Assembly: GCF_020616555.1 (NCBI RefSeq)
Contig: NZ_CP085173.1
Coordinates: 4,790,001 to 4,854,000, forward strand
Direction of reading: 5' to 3'
Source of the DNA: Streptomyces longhuiensis
GTDB taxonomy: Bacteria; Actinomycetota; Actinomycetes; Streptomycetales; Streptomycetaceae
Length of the DNA: 64,000 bases
Position numbers and translations under genes: made by a program. Each line of letters begins with the position of its first letter. The stretch's first letter is position 1. The notes beneath the pieces are model-generated. The model saw only the letters and a program-made list of their open reading frames with translations, was not told the DNA's origin and did no database searches. Positions 24,857 through 33,032 of the stretch are shown piece after piece.

Positions 24857-27457
24857 GTGACCGACACCGCCCCGGCCGGCGTCGCCGCCCCGCCCTCAGG
24901 CCGTACGACCCTCCAGGTCCTGCGCTCCCTCGACAGCGGCCCGCGCGGCCTCACCGAGGCGGAGGCCGAGCGGCGCCTGGTCCTGCACGGCGAGAACGTC
25001 GTGCCGGGCACGCGCCCCCTGTCCTGGCCCCGGCTCGCCGCCCGCAGCCTGCGCGACCCGTTCACCGTCGTCCTGCTCTGCCTCGGACTCGTCTCCGCGA
25101 CCGTCGCCGCCTGGGGCACCGCCTGCGTGATCCTCGTCCTGGTCGCCGTCAGCTGCTGCCTGCGCTCCGCGGGCGAGCGCCGCGCCGACAGCGCCATGGC
25201 GGGCCTGCGCGAGCTGGTCGCGACGACGGCGACCGTGCTGCGCCGCCCCAGCGACGACGAGACCGCCTCACCGGCCGGACACGAGCTCCCCGTAAGCCAG
25301 TTGGTGCCCGGCGACGTGGTGCGGCTCGGCCCCGGCGACCTGATCCCCGCCGACGTACGCCTCCTGCGGGCGCAGGGCCTGACCGTGCAACAGGCGGCGT
25401 TCACCGGGGAGTCCGTGCCGGCCGACAAGCGTCCCGTGGACCTGCCCGCGGACGGTGAGTCGGCCCATCTGTGCTTCCAGGGCGGCAGCGTGGCCTCCGG
25501 GAGCGCGAGCGCCGTGGTGCTCGCGACGGGCGCCGACACCCGCTTCGCCGCCGCCCACCGCACGATCGGCGCGGAGCGCGGGGCGAGCGCGTTCGACCGC
25601 TCGGTGCACGGCATCTCCTGGACCCTGATCCGCTTCATGCTGCTGACGCCGCCGCTGGTCCTGATGGCCGGCGCCGCGCTGCGCGGCCGGGGCCTGGAGA
25701 CCCTGCCGTTCGCCGTGGCGGTGGCCGTCGGCCTCACCCCGGAGATGCTGCCGGTCATCGTCACGACGGCGCTCGCCCGCGGCTCCGCGCTGCTCGCCCG
25801 CACCCACGGCGTCATCGTCAGACGGCTCCCCGCGCTGCACGACATCGGCGCCGTCGACATCCTCTGCGTCGACAAGACGGGCACCCTCACCCAGGACCGC
25901 CCGGCCGTCGACCCGGCCCGCACCGACCCCGATGCCCTGCACTGGGCCGCCGTCTCCGCCTGGTGGACGCTCCAGCTCGCCGACCTGCCGACCGTGGACG
26001 CGCTCGACGAGGCGGTCGTCACGCAGGCGCTCGCGACGGACCCGGCCTTCACCGAGGCGTACGACGGCGTCACCGCCCTGCCCTTCGACCCCGTACGCCG
26101 CCTCGCCACCGCCGTCGTCCGGCGGCCCGGCACGCTCGGCACCGTCACCCTCGCCGTCAAAGGCTCCGTGGAGAACGTCCTGGAGCGGTGTGCCCTCGAC
26201 GACGCCGAGCGCGCGAGCCTGCTCGCCCGGGCCGCGGACATGTCCGGCGACGGGCTGCGGCTCCTCGCGGTGGCGACCGCCGAACGCCCCGCCCGGCACC
26301 ACCCGGGGGTCCTCCCGCGCCCTTCAGACGGTGGGGGAGGCACCGCCGACGAACGCGGCCTCACCTTCACCGGCTTCGTCGCCTTCACCGACGCCCTCGT
26401 GCCGACCGCCGCGCGGGCTCTGCGCGATCTGGGCGAGCGTGGCGTCACGGTCAAGGTCATCACCGGCGACCACCCCGGCACCGCGGCCCGCGCCCTGCGC
26501 GATCTGGGCCTCGCCCCCGGCGAGATCCACACCGCGGACGCCCTCGACGCGCTCACGGACGAGGAACTGGCCCACCTCGCCCGCCGCACCACCCTCTTCG
26601 CCCGCTGCGCCCCCGCCCACAAGGCCCGCATCGTCACCGCCCTGCGCGCCGGCGGGGAGACGACCGTCGGCTTCCTCGGCGACGGCGTGAACGACCTGCC
26701 CGCGCTGCGCGCCGCCGACGTCGGGATCTGCCCGCGCGACGCGGTCGCGGCGGCGCGCGACGCGGCGGACATCGTGCTCGCGCAGCCCGCCGACCGGCCG
26801 GGCAAGGACCTCACCGCGATCGGCCACGCGATCGCCGCGGGCCGTCACAGCAGCGGCAACATCGCGACGTACCTGCGCGTCACGCTCTCCTCGAACCTCG
26901 GCAACGTGATCGCGATGCTGTCGGCGGGCCTCCTGCTGCCGTTCCTGCCGATGCTCCCGGCACAGGTGCTCGCCCAGAACCTGTGCTTCGACGCGGCCCA
27001 GCTGTCGTTCGCCTTCGACCGCCCGGCGGCCGCCGCCCTGCGCCGCCCCACGACGCTGCGCCCGCGCGACTTCCTGCGGTTCATCACCGGGTTCGGCGTC
27101 CTCAACGCCGCCGCCGACCTCGCGACCTTCGGCGTCCTCGCGCTCGCCCTGCACTCCACGGCGGGCCCGGCCGACGAGGCGGCGTTCCACTCGGGCTGGT
27201 TCACCGAGAACCTCCTGACGCAGGCTCTGGTGATGCTGCTCCTGCGCACCGGCCGCGCCCCGCGCACCCCGGGCCCGGTCCGCTGGGCGGTCGCGTCCCT
27301 GGCCGTCGTCGGCGTCGTGCTGCCACTGACCCCCGCCGCCCACCCGCTCGGCATGACTCCCCTGCCGCCCGTGTACTACGCGCTCCTCGCGGCGGTCCTC
27401 GCCCTGTACGCGGTCGCGCTGACGGCGGTGAAGCGGCGGTACGTGCGGCAGGCGTGA
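24857..27457 (+). CDS. Magnesium-type P-type ATPase
   Basis: An 866-residue P-type ATPase of the MgtA/MgtB (P3B) type, importing Mg2+ at the cytoplasmic membrane. Key motifs: the actuator TGES near residue 183, the phosphorylation site CVDKTGTLTQ with Asp339, the nucleotide-domain KGSVENVLERC, VKVITGDHPGTAARAL, and the hinge GDGVNDLPALRAADVGI. Membrane segments lie at about 75-110, 255-300 and in the C-terminal third. The N-domain contains a short non-conserved insert at about residues 482-500 coded by a palindromic DNA sequence. GTG 24857. It diverges from terB. Cation specificity is inferred from family resemblance. Confidence 0.88.
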   Translation: MTDTAPAGVAAPPSGRTTLQVLRSLDSGPRGLTEAEAERRLVLHGENVVPGTRPLSWPRLAARSLRDPFTVVLLCLGLVSATVAAWGTACVILVLVAVSCCLRSAGERRADSAMAGLRELVATTATVLRRPSDDETASPAGHELPVSQLVPGDVVRLGPGDLIPADVRLLRAQGLTVQQAAFTGESVPADKRPVDLPADGESAHLCFQGGSVASGSASAVVLATGADTRFAAAHRTIGAERGASAFDRSVHGISWTLIRFMLLTPPLVLMAGAALRGRGLETLPFAVAVAVGLTPEMLPVIVTTALARGSALLARTHGVIVRRLPALHDIGAVDILCVDKTGTLTQDRPAVDPARTDPDALHWAAVSAWWTLQLADLPTVDALDEAVVTQALATDPAFTEAYDGVTALPFDPVRRLATAVVRRPGTLGTVTLAVKGSVENVLERCALDDAERASLLARAADMSGDGLRLLAVATAERPARHHPGVLPRPSDGGGGTADERGLTFTGFVAFTDALVPTAARALRDLGERGVTVKVITGDHPGTAARALRDLGLAPGEIHTADALDALTDEELAHLARRTTLFARCAPAHKARIVTALRAGGETTVGFLGDGVNDLPALRAADVGICPRDAVAAARDAADIVLAQPADRPGKDLTAIGHAIAAGRHSSGNIATYLRVTLSSNLGNVIAMLSAGLLLPFLPMLPAQVLAQNLCFDAAQLSFAFDRPAAAALRRPTTLRPRDFLRFITGFGVLNAAADLATFGVLALALHSTAGPADEAAFHSGWFTENLLTQALVMLLLRTGRAPRTPGPVRWAVASLAVVGVVLPLTPAAHPLGMTPLPPVYYALLAAVLALYAVALTAVKRRYVRQA
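26303..26342 (+). repeat. Palindromic element inside the P-type ATPase gene
   Basis: A stem with arms CCTCCC (26311-26316) and GGGAGG (26335-26340), flanked by GGGGT and GGCACC, adds residues HHPGVLPRPSDGGGGTADE to the nucleotide-binding domain. GC-rich palindromes of this style, with CTCCC...GGGAG arms, occur scattered in Streptomyces genomes. The frame is preserved. Confidence 0.5.
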
Positions 27458-27486
27458 GGGGCAACGGAGTTCGGCGGGAACAGCGC

Positions 27487-27520
27487 AGCGGCCCGGCCGG
27501 CCGAAGCCGTCCGGGCCGCT
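27487..27520. terminator. Terminator between P-type ATPase and tRNA-Lys
   Basis: AGCGGCCCGG at 27487-27496 pairs with CCGGGCCGCT at 27511-27520, and outer bases extend the stem imperfectly (GAACAGC/GCTGTTC). It stands between convergent transcription units and can end both. Confidence 0.7.
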
Positions 27521-27530
27521 GTTCACGCGG

Positions 27531-27603
27531 TAGACCCTGTGGGACTCGAACCCACAACCAATGGATTAAAAGTCCACTGCTCTGCCAATTGAGCTAAGGG
27601 TCC
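27531..27603 (-). tRNA. tRNA-Lys (UUU)
   Basis: The minus-strand 73-base sequence folds fully: acceptor GGACCCT/AGGGTCT, D-arm GCTCAATTGGCAGAGC, anticodon loop CTTTTAA, T-arm GTGGGTTCGAGTCCCAC. CCA is not encoded. Confidence 0.96.
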
Positions 27604-27724
27604 ACGCGCCGACCCGCGCCGACGCATCCCCGAGCATAGCCCGCCGGGGCCGGGAGGCCGATCGGGTATCGGCCTCCACGGCCTGTCGGAGGTCACAAGG
27701 GCGGCCGGACGGCGCGCCCACCGC

Positions 27725-29269
27725 TCACGGATCGACCGGTTCCGGCGCTCCCACGCGCCCCGCCTCACGGGCGACGGTCCGCGCGTGCTCCGGGTTGAGG
27801 AACCAGTGCCGGGCCGACACCAGCCACCACACACCGGCGAACCCGAGGACCACAAGGACCGCGATCGGGGCGTAGTTGAACGTCTCCCACGTGACCGGCG
27901 AGACCTGCGGGAGCATGAACAGGACCGTGATGACGGCGACCCACACCACGGCCACGATCCCGATCGGCCGCGACCACCTGCCCAGGTGCCAGGGCCCGCG
28001 CTCGAAGGCGTCGCCCTTGCGCAGCCGCAGCAGGGTCGGGACGACGTACGCGATGTACAGGCCGATGACGGCGATCGAGGTCACGGCCGCGTACGCGGTG
28101 ACGTTGATGAGGTACGGCAGACCGAGCACGAGGGCACCGAGCGCGGCCAGCCACACCGCGGCCACGGGGGTGCGGGTGCGCGGGCTGACGGTGTGCCAGA
28201 CGTGCGAGTACGGCAGCGCGCCGTCGCGCGAAAAGGCGTAGATCATACGGCTGTTGGCCGTGACGGAGGCCATACCGCAGAAGAGCTGCGCGCCGATGAC
28301 GACGAGCAGCAGCAGCTTCCCGGCCGTCGCCCCGAGCGCGTCGAGCAGGATCTGCGCGGGCGGCGCACCCGTGGCCGAGCCGAGGGCTCCCTGGTACGAC
28401 TGGATGGCGAAGGTGAAGCCGAGCAGCAGCACGAACCCGGCGATCCAGGACGTCCAGATGGAGCGCACGATGCCCTTCGGCCCCGCGGTGGACGCGTCGT
28501 GGGTCTCCTCGGTCATGTGCGCGGAGGCGTCGTAGCCGGTGAACGTGTACTGGGCCATCAGCAGTCCGATCAGGACGACGTAGAACCCACTGCCCCAGCC
28601 GGTGTTGTTGACGAACTTCGTGAAGACGAAGGACGCGGACTGGTGGCTGTCCGGCGCGAAGGCGAGCGCGCCGACGATGACGGCGACGCCGACGACGTGC
28701 CACCAGACACTGACGCTGTTGAGCAGCCCGACGATGCGCACGCCGAAGGTGTTGAGGAGCCCGTGCAGCACGAGGATCGCCGCGAACAGCAGGATCGTCC
28801 GCCCCGGCGTCACCTCGAAGTCGAACTGGAGGTTCAGATACGCGCCGAGGAAGGACGCGGCGCCGAAGTCGATGCCGGCGGTCACCGCGACCTGTCCGAG
28901 GACGTTGAACCAGCCCGTGAACCACGCCCACGCGGCGGCCGTCCGCTCGGGCGCGAGCCGGTGAGCCCAGAAGTAGAGGCCGGCGGAGGTCGGGTACGCC
29001 GAGCAGATCTCCGCCATCGCGAGCCCGACGAACAGCGTCATCAGCCCGACCCCGACCCATCCCCAGGTGATCAGGGCGGGGCCGCCGGTGTTCATGCCGA
29101 ACAGATACATCGTCAGGCACCCGGAGAGCACCGAGATGATCGTGAAGGAGACGGCGTAGTTGGAGAACGCCGACATCCTGCGGGCGAGGACCTGCGTGTA
29201 GCCCAGCTGGGCGAGTCGTTCCTCGTCGGTCGAAGGCGGCGGTTGCTGCGCCGCTGGGTCACTTGTCAT
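27725..29269 (-). CDS. APC-family amino-acid permease
   Basis: A 514-residue polytopic membrane protein of the amino acid-polyamine-organocation superfamily with about 12 transmembrane helices. Helix 1 contains the family substrate motif (FSNYAVSFTIISVLSGCLTMYLFGMNTGGP). Other conserved parts are ICSAYPTSAGLYFW and YDASAHMTEETHDAS, the latter typical of the GABA/choline permease-like subgroup. It likely imports an amino acid or amine with protons. I start at ATG 29269, where homology begins; the GGGGG upstream is only 1-2 bases away, so an upstream TTG (29320) cannot be excluded. Nothing nearby reveals the substrate. Confidence 0.87.
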   Translation of the reverse strand: MTSDPAAQQPPPSTDEERLAQLGYTQVLARRMSAFSNYAVSFTIISVLSGCLTMYLFGMNTGGPALITWGWVGVGLMTLFVGLAMAEICSAYPTSAGLYFWAHRLAPERTAAAWAWFTGWFNVLGQVAVTAGIDFGAASFLGAYLNLQFDFEVTPGRTILLFAAILVLHGLLNTFGVRIVGLLNSVSVWWHVVGVAVIVGALAFAPDSHQSASFVFTKFVNNTGWGSGFYVVLIGLLMAQYTFTGYDASAHMTEETHDASTAGPKGIVRSIWTSWIAGFVLLLGFTFAIQSYQGALGSATGAPPAQILLDALGATAGKLLLLVVIGAQLFCGMASVTANSRMIYAFSRDGALPYSHVWHTVSPRTRTPVAAVWLAALGALVLGLPYLINVTAYAAVTSIAVIGLYIAYVVPTLLRLRKGDAFERGPWHLGRWSRPIGIVAVVWVAVITVLFMLPQVSPVTWETFNYAPIAVLVVLGFAGVWWLVSARHWFLNPEHARTVAREAGRVGAPEPVDP

Positions 29270-29363
29270 GCCCCCAGCGATTCCCGTGCCGGGGGCGGGG
29301 CATGCGCGGGCCTTGGCCAAATAATGCCCGGGGGTGAACGCCGGTACGGGGGCGGAAAAGAAG

Positions 29364-29401
29364 GAAGGGCCCGGGAGACGTGATCGTCTCCCGGGCCCTT
29401 C
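29364..29401 (-). terminator. Terminator of DEAD-box helicase gene
   Basis: A perfect 17-base stem, GAAGGGCCCGGGAGACG at 29364-29380 against 29385-29401, with a TGAT loop. On the minus strand the stem is followed by a T-rich run (CTTTTCC), so it is a near-canonical intrinsic terminator for the helicase gene ending at 29439. Confidence 0.88.
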
Positions 29402-29438
29402 TCAGCTCAAGCCGTCAGGCCGTTCAGCCTTGCGACCG

Positions 29439-31703
29439 TCAGCCGTTGCGCTTCCAGCGCGGCTTCTCGTCGCGGCGGAACGAGGAACCACCGGTCGAGC
29501 CGGAGCCCGCACCGCGGTGGTCGTCACGGCGGCCGTACGGACGGTCGTGGCCACCGGCGCGGAAGCCGCCGCCGGCGGGACGGTCGTCACGACGGTCACG
29601 GTTGAACGGACGGTCGCTGCCGCGGTGGCCGCCGGAGGGGCGGTCGTCACGACGGAAGCCGCCGCCCGAGGGGCGCTCGTCACGACGGTCGCGGTTGAAG
29701 CCGCCACCGGAGGGACGGTCGTCACGACGGTCACGGTTGAAGCCGCCGGACGGACGGTCGTTGTCGCGGCGGAAGCCACCGGACGGACGGTCGTCGCGAC
29801 GCTCGAAGGAACGGCCACCGCGGTCGTCACGACGGTCGCGGTTGAAGCCGCCACCGGAGGGACGGTCGTCACGACGGTCACGGTTGAAGCCGCCGGACGG
29901 ACGGTCGTTGTCGCGGCGGAAGCCACCGGACGGACGGTCGTTGTCACGACGGTCACGGTTGAAGCCACCGGACGGACGGTCGTCGCGACGGAAGCCACCA
30001 CGGTCGTTGTCACGGCGGTCACGGTTGAAGCCGCCCGACGGACGGTCGTCGCGACGGTCGCGCTTCTCGTAGTTGCCCCGCTCGTCACGGCGCTGCGGGC
30101 GCTGCTCGTACGAGGACGAACGCTCCTGGCGCTCGGCCGGCGCGGCGGCCTGCTCCGGGACGGACGCCTCGGCGGCCTTCTCGGCAGCGGCGGCGACGGC
30201 GGCGGCGACACCCTCGGCGTCCTCGCCACGCTCACGGGCGGCACGCGCGGTGAGGCGGTCGGCCTCCTCGCGCAGCTCGCCGGCGCGGCGCGTGGCACGC
30301 TCCAGCTCCTTGGTGAGGGAGGTGACCTCACGCTCGGCCTGCTGCGCGGCGTTGCCCGCCGACTCGGCCTGGACCTCGGTCATGGACCGGGCACCGGTGA
30401 TCTCGGCGACCTCCGGGTCGAAGGCCGCACCGCCCTGGATGATGTGGCGCGAGGCGTCGACGCCCGCGTCCTCCATGAGGCGGAAGATCTGGCGGCGCTG
30501 GTGCGGCAGCGACAGGGAGACGACGACACCGGACTTGCCGGCACGCGCGGTACGGCCCGAGCGGTGCAGGTAGTCCTTGTGGTCACCGGCCGGGTCCACG
30601 TTCAGGACCAGGTCGATGCCGTCGACGTGGATACCGCGGGCGGCGACGTCGGTGGCGACGAGCGTGTTGACGTAGCCGTCCTTGAAGTCGGCGAGGACGC
30701 GGGTACGAGAGCCCTGCGTCATGCCGCCGTGCAGCGCGTCGGCCTTCACACCGGCGTCCTGGAGCTGCTCGGCGATGCGGTCGGCGCCCAGCTGGGTGCG
30801 GACGAAGATGATCGTGCGGCCCTTGCGGGAGGCGATCGCGGCGGTGACCGGCGCCTTGTCCTTGGGCTTCACGATCAGGATGTGGTGGGTCATGGTCGTG
30901 ACGGCGCCCTGGGCGGCGTCGACCTCGTGCGTGACCGGGTTGTTCAGGTAGCGCTTGACCAGCGTGGAGATCTCGTTCTCCATCGTGGCCGAGAACAGCA
31001 TGCGCTGGCCGTCGGCCGGGACCTGGTCGAGCAGCTCGGTGACCTCGGGCAGGAAGCCCAGGTCGGACATCTGGTCGGCCTCGTCCAGAACGGCGATCTC
31101 GACGTTCGCGAGCGAGCAGGCGCCGCGGTTGATGATGTCGCGCAGACGGCCCGGGGTGGCGACGAGGACGTCGACGCCGCGCTCGAGGGCGTAGATCTGG
31201 TTGCCCATGGACGTACCGCCGCAGACGACCTTCATCTTCAGGCCGAGGACGTCGCCGTAGGGCTGGAGGGCGTCGGCGACCTGCATCGCCAGCTCGCGGG
31301 TCGGGGTCAGGATGACCGCGCGGGGCTTCTTCTTCTCGGTGTGACCGCCGGCGAGGCGCGCCAGGGTCGGCAGACCGAAGGAGAGGGTCTTGCCGGAGCC
31401 GGTGCGGCCACGGCCGAGGATGTCCTTGCCGGCCAGGGCGTCCGGGATGGTCGCGGCCTGGATCGGGAACGGCGCGGTCACGCCGTTCTGCGCGAGCTTG
31501 CGGACGATGCCCTCGGGCAGACCGAGGTCGCCGAAGGTCAGCGTGGGCTCGGCAGGGGTGTCGTTGTCGGTGTCGGCATCGGCCGAGGCGCTGACAGCGG
31601 CCTCTCCGACGGCAACGGCAGTCACGTCCTCGTCGACGGCGAGAACCTGCACGGCCTCGTCGTTCTCGGGCATGACGGAGTGGTCAGAACTGGAAATGGA
31701 CAT
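29439..31703 (-). CDS. DEAD-box RNA helicase with Arg/Gly/Asp-rich tail
   Basis: A 754-residue ATP-dependent RNA helicase. The acidic N-terminus (1-55) leads into a complete core: Q motif (FGDLGLPEGIVRKLAQNGVT), GRGRTGSGKT, PTRELAMQ, TPGRL, DEAD in LDEADQM, SAT, FVRTQLGADR, and HRSGRTARAG. A coiled coil follows (about 465-520). The last 210 residues are a low-complexity tail of repeated DDRPSGGFNRDRR-like units, coded by repetitive DNA. Such tails bind RNA nonspecifically and can drive condensate formation. Streptomyces has several such helicases, linked to cold adaptation and RNA decay. ATG 31703. A 230-base untranslated region separates it from the next gene upstream. Confidence 0.92.
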   Translation of the reverse strand: MSISSSDHSVMPENDEAVQVLAVDEDVTAVAVGEAAVSASADADTDNDTPAEPTLTFGDLGLPEGIVRKLAQNGVTAPFPIQAATIPDALAGKDILGRGRTGSGKTLSFGLPTLARLAGGHTEKKKPRAVILTPTRELAMQVADALQPYGDVLGLKMKVVCGGTSMGNQIYALERGVDVLVATPGRLRDIINRGACSLANVEIAVLDEADQMSDLGFLPEVTELLDQVPADGQRMLFSATMENEISTLVKRYLNNPVTHEVDAAQGAVTTMTHHILIVKPKDKAPVTAAIASRKGRTIIFVRTQLGADRIAEQLQDAGVKADALHGGMTQGSRTRVLADFKDGYVNTLVATDVAARGIHVDGIDLVLNVDPAGDHKDYLHRSGRTARAGKSGVVVSLSLPHQRRQIFRLMEDAGVDASRHIIQGGAAFDPEVAEITGARSMTEVQAESAGNAAQQAEREVTSLTKELERATRRAGELREEADRLTARAARERGEDAEGVAAAVAAAAEKAAEASVPEQAAAPAERQERSSSYEQRPQRRDERGNYEKRDRRDDRPSGGFNRDRRDNDRGGFRRDDRPSGGFNRDRRDNDRPSGGFRRDNDRPSGGFNRDRRDDRPSGGGFNRDRRDDRGGRSFERRDDRPSGGFRRDNDRPSGGFNRDRRDDRPSGGGFNRDRRDERPSGGGFRRDDRPSGGHRGSDRPFNRDRRDDRPAGGGFRAGGHDRPYGRRDDHRGAGSGSTGGSSFRRDEKPRWKRNG
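29480..30080 (-). repeat. Imperfect tandem repeats coding the helicase tail
   Basis: Units of roughly 30-50 bases coding SGGFNRDRRD(D/N)RPSGGF-type residues recur about a dozen times, several nearly identical at DNA level (for example the GGTTGAAGCCGCC blocks on the plus strand). Repeat number is likely to vary between strains, and assemblies may collapse it. Confidence 0.8.
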
Positions 31704-31934
31704 GCGAAATGCGAAACCTTCCGGAGTCTCGGCACGCGCCCGTCAACTCCGTGAATTTCGCAATCGACCGCCTCAATGCGGTCCAGCCACGGCTGGGGAG
31801 AGAACGCGCCACGCGGCGCTCTCTTAACGGCGCCGGGCAAATGGGATCAAACGATCTACCACCATAGTCACCCACCACCCTCCAGCGCAAACCGATCCCC
31901 TGAGACCCCGCTCACATCCGCCCCGAGGTCACTC
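31704..31934 (-). promoter_or_regulatory. Leader/promoter region of the DEAD-box helicase
   Basis: No gene is seen. The first 60 bases upstream of the helicase start are AT-rich (TTTCGCATTTCGCATGTCC on the minus strand, a short direct repeat of TTTCGCAT). A GC-rich stem (GCGCCACGCGGCGC, 31807-31820) lies about 105 bases upstream. A long leader would be typical for this gene type. Confidence 0.4.
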
Positions 31935-32471
31935 TTACGCAGGCATCCCCGCCTGCGGCGCCGGCTCCCGGACGATCCGCACCCGGGCCGACGCCTGCTC
32001 GTGCGCCGACGACGAGGGCTCCGCGGTGGTCGGGTCGGGCGTCGGCGTGGGGGTGTCCTGGGTCGGCGTGGGCGTGTCCGGCGGGGTGTGCGTCGGGGTC
32101 GGCCGGGACGGCGGCGTGGTCCGCCCGCTCGCCGACGGCTTCACCGGACCCTTCGGCCCGCCCTTGGTGACGCTCGCGGAGGGCGAGGCGGCACCCGAGG
32201 CCGCTTCGGCCGCGGAGCCGCTCGCCCCCGCCGACGGCGCCCCGTCCGCGCCCTCCCGGCCGCCCGCCCGCGCCCCGCCGCCCCCGGGGACCACCGCGCC
32301 GCCGTCCGGGGCCGCCCGCCCGCCGTGCCGCCCCGCCGAGTGCGACGGAGCGGGCCCGCCCCCGTCGTGGGCGACGCTCATGCAGCCGGCGGTCGCCGCC
32401 GTGACGGCCACCACCGTCGCGGCCAGTCGAACCAGACGAGCCGGACGAGGGGGTACGGGCAGCTGGCGCAC
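31935..32471 (-). CDS. Proline/threonine-rich secreted lipoprotein
   Basis: A 178-residue exported protein of unknown function. The start at GTG 32471 has an ideal GGAGGTG ribosome site 7 bases upstream and opens a lipoprotein signal: VRQLPVPPRPARLVRL, a hydrophobic run (AATVVAVTAATAGC) and a lipobox cysteine. The mature part is low-complexity, first Gly/Ala-rich and then a stalk of TPTPTPDT-like residues, ending in a short basic segment (EQASARVRIVREP). It has no recognisable folded domain and may be a wall-spanning spacer or a truncated surface protein. The plus strand also has an open frame here, but the signal peptide and ribosome site favour this one. Confidence 0.7.
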   Translation of the reverse strand: MRQLPVPPRPARLVRLAATVVAVTAATAGCMSVAHDGGGPAPSHSAGRHGGRAAPDGGAVVPGGGGARAGGREGADGAPSAGASGSAAEAASGAASPSASVTKGGPKGPVKPSASGRTTPPSRPTPTHTPPDTPTPTQDTPTPTPDPTTAEPSSSAHEQASARVRIVREPAPQAGMPA

Positions 32472-32600
32472 GGGCGAGCACCTCCGGGGCGCTGAAAAGC
32501 TGGGGCTGAAGCCGGAACGGGAACGAACCGCCGGAAAATCGACGTCACCGTTCCCAACTCCCGTCCCCCGCAAGAGGACACGCCCCTCACGGCCCGGCCG

Positions 32601-32951
32601 TCACCCGTATCCGAGGGCGTGCAGCCGCGCGTCGTCGATCCCGAAGTGGTGGGCGATCTCGTGGACCACGGTGATCTCCGTCTCCCGGACGACGTCCTCG
32701 CGGGCCTCGCACATCCGCAGCGTGGGTCCCCGGTAGATGGTGATGCGGTCGGGCAGCACGCCCGCGTACCACTCGCCCCGGTCGGTCAGCGGCGTCCCTT
32801 CGTAGAGGCCGAGCAGCTCAGGGTCCTCGGCGGGGGGCTCGTCCTCGACGAACACCGCCACGTTGTCCATGAGCCGCGTCAGCTCCGGCGGAATCCGGTC
32901 CAGGGCTTCGGCGACCAGTTCCTCGAACTCCTCGCGCGTCATCTCCAGCAC
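32601..32951 (-). CDS. Small zincin-like metallopeptidase family protein
   Basis: A 116-residue cytoplasmic protein of the compact zincin family (Pfam Zincin_1 type). The active-site helix HEIAHHFGIDD carries HExxH plus a downstream Asp, the metal site of this group. Other conserved parts are the start MTREEFEELVAEALDRIPPEL and ITIYRGP. Its peptidase activity is unproven in the family. GTG 32951 is preferred over ATG 32942, because the latter has the purine run immediately against it. The start faces the metallophosphoesterase gene across an 80-base region with twin 15-base direct repeats. Confidence 0.88.
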   Translation of the reverse strand: MLEMTREEFEELVAEALDRIPPELTRLMDNVAVFVEDEPPAEDPELLGLYEGTPLTDRGEWYAGVLPDRITIYRGPTLRMCEAREDVVRETEITVVHEIAHHFGIDDARLHALGYG

Positions 32952-32995
32952 ACGGCCATTGTCGGCCACCCGCCCGCAGATCGGCCTGTCCGTCC

Positions 32996-33032
32996 GGGCA
33001 TACGGGACCATCCCCATGGGCATACGGGACCA
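32996..33032. repeat. Twin 15-base direct repeats in a divergent promoter
   Basis: GGGCATACGGGACCA occurs exactly twice, at 32996-33010 and 33018-33032, 22 bases apart, about two DNA turns. They fill the 81-base gap between the divergent zincin and metallophosphoesterase genes, and the second copy touches the ATG at 33033 and supplies its ribosome site. Confidence 0.75.

Noticed and set aside
32026..32736. Plus-strand frame across the lipoprotein gene
   Set aside because: The minus strand has an ideal ribosome site and a lipobox signal peptide; the plus frame has neither.
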